Under the pieces are notes generated by a model. That model ran no database searches and was not told the origin of the DNA. It was given only the letters and a program-made list of their open reading frames with translations. Positions 1 through 8,037 of a stretch of 15,283 bases of DNA are shown in pieces. The translations under genes were made by a program, and so were the position numbers. Source of the stretch: JAJRVH01 sp964505995 (lineage in GTDB: Bacteria; Pseudomonadota; Zetaproteobacteria; Mariprofundales; Mariprofundaceae); assembly GCA_964505995.1 (NCBI GenBank), contig CAZDLB010000042.1:1-15283 (forward strand), read 5' to 3'. Positions within the stretch are counted from its first letter, which is position 1, and every line of letters starts with the position of its first letter.

Positions 1-433
1 CGCAGGCATGCGACAGCTTCACGCCCAGATAGTCCTCGCGCTGATCGGCATGGGCGTCGAGCTGCACGACCACGAGATCGGGAAACTTCCGATACACCGC
101 CTCGATTGCGGGCAGGCTGACCAGATGTTCGCCGCCGAGCACGAACGGGATCGCCTCGTCGTTCAGCGCATCCTCAACCGCCTCGCGGATGATGCCGAGG
201 GCAACCTCGACGGAACCCATCGGCAGGTCGAGATCGCCGGCATCGGCATAGGTCACATCCTCCAGATCGCGCTCCAGCACGGGCGACCAGGTTTCCACGC
301 CATCGCTTGCCTCGCGGATCGCGGCCGGCCCGAAGCGCGCACCGGGCCGGTACGATACCGTGCCGTCGAACGGCGCGCCGATGATGCGGATATCATGCGG
401 CTCGGAGATTTGCACATCGGTCAGATCGAACAT
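1..433 (-). CDS. speB: Agmatinase / arginase-family ureohydrolase, N-terminal part (cut by window edge)
   Basis: This is the first 144 residues of a ureohydrolase-family enzyme that runs off the left edge. Agmatinase hydrolyses agmatine to putrescine and urea in the cytoplasm and needs two Mn2+ ions. Visible motifs are an N-terminal IIGAPFDGTVSYRPGARFGP segment (residues 17-36), GGEH (100-103) and DAHAD (126-130). The metal ligands H103, D126, H128 and D130 are therefore intact, and the text continues into the family's LGVKLSHAC region. The start is the ATG at 433; I see no clear Shine-Dalgarno sequence upstream of it. It is divergent from a carboxy(nor)spermidine synthase-like gene 117 bases away, which favours agmatinase over arginase or formiminoglutamase. 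The distal metal site and C-terminus are outside the window, so substrate specificity rests on the N-terminal motifs and context. Confidence 0.85.
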   Translation of the reverse strand, partial: MFDLTDVQISEPHDIRIIGAPFDGTVSYRPGARFGPAAIREASDGVETWSPVLERDLEDVTYADAGDLDLPMGSVEVALGIIREAVEDALNDEAIPFVLGGEHLVSLPAIEAVYRKFPDLVVVQLDAHADQREDYLGVKLSHAC

Positions 434-550
434 GGCGCCAGTGTAAACCGAAGGAGCCGCAGTCGGCATCATTTTTGTTCTCGGACAGGCTTCGGGACAC
501 TACAATCCGCGATCCGCCCGAAGGCGGCAGTCCCAGCAGCGAGGTAGAAC
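434..550. promoter_or_regulatory. Divergent intergenic region of the polyamine genes, with a leader hairpin
   Basis: These 117 bases separate two divergent polyamine genes and should hold both promoters. On the plus strand TACAAT at 501-506 is a good -10 match, but I find no convincing -35 at 16-18 bp. A TTGTTC lies at 475-480 with a spacer of 20. A transcript starting near 513 would begin almost exactly at a small perfect hairpin at 514-527 (CCGCC, loop CGAA, GGCGG). A usable ribosome site, GAGG at 541-544, precedes the ATG at 551. On the minus side I see only a weak TACACT close to the agmatinase start. All promoter calls here are by eye. Confidence 0.35.
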
Positions 551-1777
551 ATGGCCAGAAAGGTTCTGATCATCGGCGCCGGCGGCGTCGGCCGCGTCGT
601 CGCGCACAAGTGCGCGCAGCATCCCGAGGTGTTTTCCGATATCCTGCTTGCAAGCCGCACGAAATCGAAGTGCGACGCGATTGCCTCGGACGTGAAAGAG
701 AAAACCGGGCGGGAGATTCGCACCGCGCAGGTGGACGCGGACAAGGTGCCGGAACTGGTCGCGCTGATCCGCAAGCATGATCCATTCATGGTCATCAACG
801 TGGCGCTTCCCTATCAGGATCTGACCATCATGGACGCCTGTCTTGAAACCGGCGTGCATTATCTGGACACGGCCAACTACGAGCCGAAGGATGAGGCCAA
901 GTTCGAGTACAAATGGCAGTGGGCCTATCAGGATCGCTTCAGAGAGGCCGGGCTGATGGCGCTGCTGGGAAGCGGCTTCGATCCGGGCGTGACCAACGTC
1001 TTCTGCGCGCATGCGCTCAAGCACCATTTCGATGAAATCCATACCGTGGACATCCTCGACTGCAACGGCGGCGATCATGGTTATCCGTTTGCGACGAACT
1101 TCAATCCGGAGATCAACATCCGCGAGGTCACGGCCAACGGCCGCTACTGGGAGAACGGCGACTGGGTCGAGACGAAGCCGATGCAGTACAAGCGCAGGTT
1201 CGACTTCGAGGGCGTCGGCGAGAAGACCATGTATCTGCTCTATCACGAGGAGATGGAATCGCTGTGCAAGAACCTTCCGGGGCTGAAACGCATCCGCTTC
1301 TGGATGACCTTCGGCGATGAGTACCTCAAGCATCTGGAGGTGTTCCGCAACATCGGGCTGGATTCGATCGAGCCGATCGAGTTCGAGGGGCACAAGATCG
1401 TGCCGCTGCAGTTTCTGAAGGCGCTGCTGCCCGATCCGGCGAACCTTGGCCCGCGCACGAAGGGCAAGACGAACATCGGCTGCATCGTCACCGGCACGAA
1501 GGGCGGCGGCAAACCCTTCACGCGCTACATCTACAACATCTGCGACCATCAGGAGGCGTACCGTGAAACCGGCGCGCAGGCGGTCTCCTACACGACCGGC
1601 GTGCCGGCGATGATCGGCGCCAAGCTCATGTGCGAGGGCGCATGGCTGGAACCGGGCGTGTGGAACATGGAGCAGCGCGACCCCGATCCGTTCATGCGCG
1701 ATCTCAATGCCTTCGGCCTGCCGTGGAAGGATATCGAGTTCAGACCGCTGGATGAGGTAGCGCCCCAGCAAGAGTAG
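551..1777 (+). CDS. Carboxynorspermidine/carboxyspermidine synthase (saccharopine dehydrogenase-like)
   Basis: This 408-residue cytoplasmic NAD(P)-dependent oxidoreductase of the Lys1/saccharopine-dehydrogenase fold most likely condenses aspartate beta-semialdehyde with a diamine (putrescine or diaminopropane) to give carboxyspermidine or carboxynorspermidine. It starts with a Rossmann strand and GAGGVG loop (residues 9-14), followed by a DAD segment near residue 60 and NVALPYQDLTIMDACLETGV, typical of bacterial Lys1-like proteins. The central LLGSGFDPGVTNVF and CNGGDHG motifs belong to the carboxynorspermidine synthase group rather than to true saccharopine dehydrogenase. The length is normal for the group. 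The ATG at 551 has GAGG six bases upstream. Divergent agmatinase supplies putrescine, which supports carboxyspermidine synthesis. The decarboxylase partner (NspC) is not in the window. The remnant IS begins about 10 bases after the stop codon. Confidence 0.85.
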   Translation: MARKVLIIGAGGVGRVVAHKCAQHPEVFSDILLASRTKSKCDAIASDVKEKTGREIRTAQVDADKVPELVALIRKHDPFMVINVALPYQDLTIMDACLETGVHYLDTANYEPKDEAKFEYKWQWAYQDRFREAGLMALLGSGFDPGVTNVFCAHALKHHFDEIHTVDILDCNGGDHGYPFATNFNPEINIREVTANGRYWENGDWVETKPMQYKRRFDFEGVGEKTMYLLYHEEMESLCKNLPGLKRIRFWMTFGDEYLKHLEVFRNIGLDSIEPIEFEGHKIVPLQFLKALLPDPANLGPRTKGKTNIGCIVTGTKGGGKPFTRYIYNICDHQEAYRETGAQAVSYTTGVPAMIGAKLMCEGAWLEPGVWNMEQRDPDPFMRDLNAFGLPWKDIEFRPLDEVAPQQE

Positions 1778-1786
1778 ATATACCTC

Positions 1787-1813
1787 TGTACGGGTTCACA
1801 TATATGTGAGACA
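1787..1813 (+). repeat. Left terminal inverted repeat of the IS481-like relic, containing a 14-bp palindrome
   Basis: The segment starts TGTACGGGTTCAC and ends GTGAGACA. Its reverse counterpart is at about 2471-2494. In the middle, 1796-1809 reads TCACATATATGTGA, a perfect 14-bp palindrome. The right copy is less symmetrical, so the palindrome may be fortuitous within the terminus. It begins 10 bases after the stop codon of the upstream gene and could also act as a weak hairpin in that gene's 3' end. Confidence 0.55.
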
Positions 1814-1864
1814 TTGAAGGTGTGATATCTTGTGGTTCAGAAGTCGTAATAGAAAGGAGGCCCG

Positions 1865-2060
1865 GTGCGATTTGTCGCGCCTCGAAATTGGTGTTGACGG
1901 CTATGAGCGATGAAGCTCGTCATCTGCCGGATGTTCCGGAGCGGGTGGAACTGGGAGATCGGGCGGACTGACGGTTGCGGATGCCTGCGAGTGTGGGGTG
2001 TTGCCAGGCCGGCCGGGTTACCGTTGGAAGGCTCGGCTTAAGAAGTATACACCAAAGTGA
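1865..2060 (+). pseudogene. N-terminal remnant of an IS481-type transposase (frameshifted)
   Basis: An excellent AGGAGG at 1855-1860 precedes a GTG at 1865 whose frame (MRFVAPRNWC) stops after ten codons. A second frame from ATG 1903 reads MSDEARHLPDVPERVELGDRAD and stops. A third frame over about 1965-2057 reads GLTVADACECGV, then a mismatched stretch, then GYRWKARLKKYT. The last part resembles the helix-turn-helix of IS481/IS3-like transposases, where an ACREYGVSRKTGYRW-like sequence is usual. Joining ERVELGDR to GLTVADAC needs one frameshift. I infer that this is the decayed start of the same transposase whose end lies at 2167-2487. No single open frame survives, so no functional product is expected. 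Confidence 0.55.
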
Positions 2061-2166
2061 CTTGAATCCGGAAGCCGAAGGCAGAAGCCCTTATGCCAGC
2101 GGTCATTGAATCCCAGGCTGATGATCCATCTGAAGCAGTTACGATGGAAACACATCTGGGGAAGCG

Positions 2167-2487
2167 AATGGCGGCTTGGAGTTCATGGGCGAGTTCGAGC
2201 TTGCCTGCATGGAGGCGGGCATTCCGCTGATTGTCCTGCCGCCCCGTTCCCCGAAGCTGAACGGCCATGTCGAGCGCGCCAACGGCACGGACCGGCATGA
2301 GTTCTTCGGCTTCTATGAGGTCGGCACCACCATCGCGGAGGTCCGCAGGGCCGCGAAGAAGTGGCGGTACATCTACAACCACATCCGCCCGCACAAGTCC
2401 TTGAATCTCATCCCGCCGGCAAAGTATCTTGCCAACCTCAACCGCAAGATGCCTGCCTACCCCGGCCCCGTGTCTCATATGCAGTGA
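2167..2487 (+). pseudogene. C-terminal integrase-core remnant of an IS481-type transposase
   Basis: From about 2167 the frame reads NGGLEFMGEFELACMEAGIP, then LPPRSPKLNGHVERANGT, then YNHIRPHKSLNLIPPAKYLA, ending SHMQ at the TGA of 2485-2487. This is the second half of the DDE integrase core of IS481 transposases. The catalytic Glu region (HVERANGT) is present. The residue that should be the second Asp (in a D-G-S-EF-like motif) is Asn here, and everything upstream, including the first Asp, is gone. The frame is open only back to 2134 and that upstream stretch does not resemble transposase. The 3' end of the gene overlaps the right terminal repeat. An internal TTG at 2176 could start a 103-residue peptide, but it would not be an active transposase. 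Confidence 0.8.
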
Positions 2488-2494
2488 CCCATCA
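2471..2494 (-). repeat. Right terminal inverted repeat of the IS481-like relic
   Basis: TGTCTCATATGCAGTGACCC at 2471-2490, read in reverse complement, aligns with the left end at 1792-1813 apart from a few substitutions and two one-base gaps. It overlaps the last codons and stop of the transposase fragment. The exact outer end is unclear: it could stop near 2494, or extend to the TTGACA at 2502-2507, whose reverse complement also begins TGT. Confidence 0.5.
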
Positions 2495-2501
2495 GAGCTC
2501 C

Positions 2502-2530
2502 TTGACAATTCATTCGAAGGGGTCTTCAAT
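2502..2530 (+). promoter_or_regulatory. Sigma-70-type promoter for the subtilase
   Basis: TTGACA (2502-2507) is a perfect -35 consensus. After a 17-bp spacer comes TTCAAT (2525-2530), a 4-of-6 match to TATAAT. Transcription would start near 2537, giving a leader of about 50 bases before the subtilase ATG at 2590. The box sits just outside, or at the very edge of, the IS relic. Both hexamers were found by eye. Confidence 0.6.
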
Positions 2531-2547
2531 GGCAATCATAGGGACAG

Positions 2548-2571
2548 GATGCATTCAAAGATGCATTCAAA
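2548..2571 (+). repeat. Perfect 12-bp tandem duplication in the subtilase leader
   Basis: GATGCATTCAAA occurs twice back to back (2548-2559 and 2560-2571) between the predicted transcription start and the ribosome binding site of the subtilase gene. The core contains the palindrome TGCA. It could be a replication-slippage duplication or a pair of protein or RNA sites; the sequence alone does not decide. Confidence 0.8.
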
Positions 2572-2589
2572 AGTTAGAAGGGGGAAGCT

Positions 2590-4227
2590 ATGACAATTCT
2601 GCGAACAATCATTGGATTAATGCTTCTAGTTCTTTCGAGTCAGGCGCATGCGGGCGGGCTGCCCGAATATGCGCCCGGCGAGGTACTCGTCAAATTCAAC
2701 CAGTCGGCAACTTCAGCCCAGATCCGTCAGTTGAACAGCACCATTGGTGCTACGACGATCAAGACCTTCCGCGGCCTGAACATTCATCACATCCGACTGC
2801 CGAACGGCTATACCGTGAAACAGGCGCTCAACTACTTCAAATCCAGCGGGATCGTGCAGTATGCCGAACCCAATTACTATCGCTATCTGAATGCGGTTCC
2901 GAATGATCCTCAGTTTCCACAGATGTGGGGGCTGGACAATACGGGACAGACGGGTGGCACACCGAATGCCGATATCGACGCACCTCTGGCCTGGGATATC
3001 TCGACCGGATCGCAGCAGGTCATTGTGGCCGATCTGGATACCGGCCTGGACATGACGCATCCGGATATTGCGGCCAACCTCTGGACAAACCCCGGAGAGA
3101 TTCCGGCCAACGGCATCGACGATGACGGCAATGGGTACATCGATGATGTCCATGGCTGGGATTTTGGTGAAAACGATAATGACCCATCCGATTCGGTCGT
3201 GGCCTGCGGCGGTCATGGGACTCATACGGCGGGCACAATCGGTGCCGTTGGCAATAACGCCGTGGGCGTAACCGGCATCAACTGGAGTGTTTCGCTGATG
3301 CCACTGAAGATCTTCAAGCCGGTTTTCTTTGGCCTTCTGTGTACGGCTGATTCGGCTGCCATCATCGGTGCGGTGAACTATGCTGCGATGATGGGAGCCA
3401 AGGTTTCCAACAACAGCTATGGTGGCGGCCCTGCCAGCCAGGCCGAGATGGATGCGATTGCGGCTTCCCGCTCGCTGTATGTCGCGGCCGCAGGTAATGG
3501 TGGTGCGGATGGTATTGGTGATAATAATGACCTAGTTCCTCAATATCCATCCAGTTATCCGCTAGACAACGTATTGGCCGTTGCTGCGACGGATCACAAT
3601 GATGTTCTTGCAGTATTTTCGAATTATGGCGTCACATCGGTGGATCTGGCAGCTCCCGGCGTCCAGATTCTGAGTACGGTTCCGGTTCGCGACGGCAGCT
3701 ATGCGCTGTTCGATGGCACATCGATGGCCACGCCGCATGTAACCGGTGTAGCCGCGCTGATGCTGTCCCAGGATCCGTCGCTGACCTTCCGCGAACTGCG
3801 CTGGCGTATCCTCAACAGCGTCAATCCGGTTGCCGGTCTGAGCGGAATGGTGGCTACGGGAGGGCGCCTGAATGCCAACAACGCCATGGCTCTAGGGGTC
3901 GCAGGACCGGATGTGTCCGTAACCGTAACACCGGTTGGTCCGACCAACGTTACGCGAGGCTCCTCCCTTTCGTACCAGGTGACGCTGACCAATAACACTG
4001 CTACGGCTCAAACGGTGAGCGCACAGGTCTACGCCATTCTTCCAAATGGTTCCGATTATGTGCTTGATGGTCCTCTGAATGTTAACCTGCCGCCATCCGG
4101 CGTGGTTTCGCGGACCTTTACCAAGACCGTGCCTGCCGGGGCCCCGGTTGGAGCCTATGATATCATTGGTCAGGCGCAGAATGTTGCGACCTTTGATGAG
4201 AGCGCTGCAGCCTATCAGATCAACTGA
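2590..4227 (+). CDS. Secreted S8 family serine peptidase (subtilase) with prodomain and C-terminal beta domain
   Basis: This 545-residue exported protease begins with a signal peptide (residues 1-21, hydrophobic core IIGLMLLVL, cleavage likely after AHA). An inhibitor-like prodomain follows (about 27-97, with PGEVLVKF and ending YAEPNYYR). The subtilisin domain spans about 105-435, with catalytic D150 (DLDTG), H209 (GGHGTHTAG), oxyanion N303 (AAGN) and S378 (DGTSMATPH) all intact. A DDDGNGYIDD stretch (177-186) looks like a calcium-binding loop. The last 105 residues (about 440-545, from PDVSVTV) form an Ig-like/CARDB-type beta domain, possibly for surface or substrate attachment. Start: ATG 2590 after AAGGGGG. 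The gene is monocistronic, between an IS relic and convergent uvrA. Base composition is visibly less GC-rich than its neighbours, suggesting acquisition. The fold and activity are secure; the substrate is unknown. Confidence 0.93.
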   Translation: MTILRTIIGLMLLVLSSQAHAGGLPEYAPGEVLVKFNQSATSAQIRQLNSTIGATTIKTFRGLNIHHIRLPNGYTVKQALNYFKSSGIVQYAEPNYYRYLNAVPNDPQFPQMWGLDNTGQTGGTPNADIDAPLAWDISTGSQQVIVADLDTGLDMTHPDIAANLWTNPGEIPANGIDDDGNGYIDDVHGWDFGENDNDPSDSVVACGGHGTHTAGTIGAVGNNAVGVTGINWSVSLMPLKIFKPVFFGLLCTADSAAIIGAVNYAAMMGAKVSNNSYGGGPASQAEMDAIAASRSLYVAAAGNGGADGIGDNNDLVPQYPSSYPLDNVLAVAATDHNDVLAVFSNYGVTSVDLAAPGVQILSTVPVRDGSYALFDGTSMATPHVTGVAALMLSQDPSLTFRELRWRILNSVNPVAGLSGMVATGGRLNANNAMALGVAGPDVSVTVTPVGPTNVTRGSSLSYQVTLTNNTATAQTVSAQVYAILPNGSDYVLDGPLNVNLPPSGVVSRTFTKTVPAGAPVGAYDIIGQAQNVATFDESAAAYQIN

Positions 4228-4534
4228 GCAACAAGCCTTCTCGTCGGAAGCTTCATCATTGGTGCTGTGAAGATGAGATTCGGCCCGGCATGATGGGTTT
4301 CCAGGATGATCTGATCCAGTCGACGCTCGGGTTGCCTCTGTTGGCATGAGGAATGGATCGCGAAGCGCAACCGCCAAATCAGTGCGGTTGTGCTTCGCGC
4401 TCCGACCCCATGCTGGAATCGCTAGCATTCGCATACTGGACCATCCTGCCCATTCCATTCTTCGGTTGCCCCTTGGTTGGGCACTCGCTGCATTTACGCA
4501 GCAAATGGATCTTCAGCAGAGAAGAAAATCAGGA
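4228..4534. other. Convergent intergenic region between subtilase and uvrA
   Basis: These 307 bases contain no gene I can support. Just after the subtilase stop is a weak hairpin at 4233-4253 (AAGCCTTC against GAAGCTT with one bulged C), not followed by a T-run. The main structure is the long hairpin at 4359-4399, described separately. A small GCTGC/GCAGC hairpin at 4487-4502 lies 30-odd bases beyond the uvrA stop on the minus strand. Neither convergent gene has a textbook intrinsic terminator with a T-tract here. Confidence 0.6.
4359..4399. other. Long near-perfect hairpin (16-bp stem), possible bidirectional terminator
   Basis: CGCGAAGCGCAACCGC (4359-4374) pairs with GCGGTTGTGCTTCGCG (4384-4399). 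The only non-Watson-Crick position is one G-T pair, and the loop is 9 bases (CAAATCAGT). It lies between convergent genes, about 130 bases past the subtilase stop and about 135 bases past the uvrA stop. No T-run follows on either strand, so it may be a transcript 3'-end stabiliser, a Rho-associated structure or one copy of a dispersed repeat. Confidence 0.6.
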
Positions 4535-7348
<2,814 letters not shown>

Positions 7349-7404
7349 GTCCTCTCCTTCTGCTGTGACCGGGTCTGCCCGCCTCGAAAAACGGGCGCGG
7401 CATG

Positions 7405-8037
7405 CTACAGGTTCAGAAGCAGAACGGCAGCATTGGCCCCGGCATGCAGCGCCACCGCAATCCACAGATTGCGCCCCCATTCATAGGCCACGGCAAAGAT
7501 CAGCCCGCCCAGCAACTGCGGGGAGAGAAGCTGGCCGTGCATCAACGCAAAGCAGATTGCGCTGAGCACGATTGCCAAAGGTATGCCGAAGGCCTGGCGG
7601 AACAGCCGATAGACCAGCGCCCGGAAGAACAGCTCCTCGGCCAGCGGCGCCAGCAGCAGCATCAGCAGCACCCCGCTCCACCCCTGAATCCAGGCGGGGG
7701 CACCAAGATGCCTGAGCAGCGGCAAGTCCAGGGCCTGGCTCAGGGCAAGCACCAGCGCAAACGCAAGCGCCGAGATCAGAGACAGGATCAGAAACAGCCG
7801 CCATTGCCTCGGGCCGGGACGAGAAAGCCCCGCCGCCTGCATCAGCGACAGACGCGCCAAAAGCAGCAGCAATCCGCCGGCCTCGGCCAGACGCATGAGG
7901 ATCAGCGCCGGGACTGGATTGCCGGAGCCAGTCCACCAGCTGCCCACGAATTCAACGGCCACGACCCAGACGAAGCCGGTCACGAAGAAGCGCCCGGGAA
8001 GTTCCTGCCAGTCCGAAGGCCTTGGCATCCAGCCCAT
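7405..8037 (-). CDS. CPBP family intramembrane glutamic endopeptidase (Abi/CAAX-like)
   Basis: This polytopic membrane protein of about 210 residues has the CPBP/Abi (Rce1-like) signature. EELFFR (E134, E135, R139) lies in one membrane segment, FALMHG (H167) in the next, and ALHAGANA (H198, N202) in the last, which together form the active-site set of intramembrane glutamic proteases. About six hydrophobic segments are visible (near 18-36, 43-65, 80-102, 120-132, 152-168, 172-210). Bacterial members have varied and mostly unknown substrates, and some process bacteriocins or membrane anchors. The start ATG (8037-8035) overlaps the priA stop in a TGATG arrangement, and a GTG one codon earlier is also possible. 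The overlap implies translational coupling to priA. The family is secure; the substrate is not recognisable. Confidence 0.9.
   Translation of the reverse strand: MGWMPRPSDWQELPGRFFVTGFVWVVAVEFVGSWWTGSGNPVPALILMRLAEAGGLLLLLARLSLMQAAGLSRPGPRQWRLFLILSLISALAFALVLALSQALDLPLLRHLGAPAWIQGWSGVLLMLLLAPLAEELFFRALVYRLFRQAFGIPLAIVLSAICFALMHGQLLSPQLLGGLIFAVAYEWGRNLWIAVALHAGANAAVLLLNL

Larger units (their letters stand above)
1787..2494 (+). mobile_element. Decayed IS481-family insertion sequence, internally deleted
   Basis: A roughly 0.7 kb IS relic lies between the polyamine gene and the subtilase. The left end (about 1787-1813) and the right end (about 2471-2494, read on the opposite strand) share an imperfect inverted repeat of the form GGGT-CAC followed by ATATG/AGACA blocks, with two single-base gaps. 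The outermost bases on the left are TGT, as is usual for IS481 elements. Inside are a frameshifted N-terminal transposase remnant and a cleaner C-terminal DDE-core remnant in the same orientation. IS481 elements are usually about 1 kb or longer, so about 300 bp or more of the middle appears lost. I could not identify a clean target-site duplication, and the right outer boundary is uncertain by some 15 bases. Confidence 0.7.

Noticed and set aside
500..1771. 423-codon minus-strand open frame opposite the carboxyspermidine synthase
   Set aside because: The plus strand has a Rossmann motif, family text and a ribosome site; the antisense product is low-complexity shadow.
2038..2535. 165-codon minus-strand open frame across the IS relic
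   Set aside because: It lies antisense to the transposase C-terminus and has no recognisable family or ribosome site.
2548..2571. Start of a CRISPR or larger tandem array
   Set aside because: There are only two copies with no spacer and nothing similar nearby.
2529..2906. Plus-strand frame from ATG 2529 (MAIIGTGCIQRC) running into the subtilase gene
   Set aside because: It starts at the predicted -10 box, has no ribosome site, and overlaps the signal peptide and prodomain of the subtilase in another frame.
7349..7404. LexA box or terminator between the CPBP protease gene and uvrA
   Set aside because: No CTGT-N8-ACAG-like match is present. The GCCCG/CGGGC inverted repeat there has its T-run in the loop rather than after the stem, so it is not an intrinsic terminator.
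7349..7480. N-terminal extension of UvrA (44 extra residues)
   Set aside because: The extension is Cys/Arg-rich, runs into the end of the neighbouring gene and is absent from the family; ATG 7348 has a ribosome site and gives the standard length.
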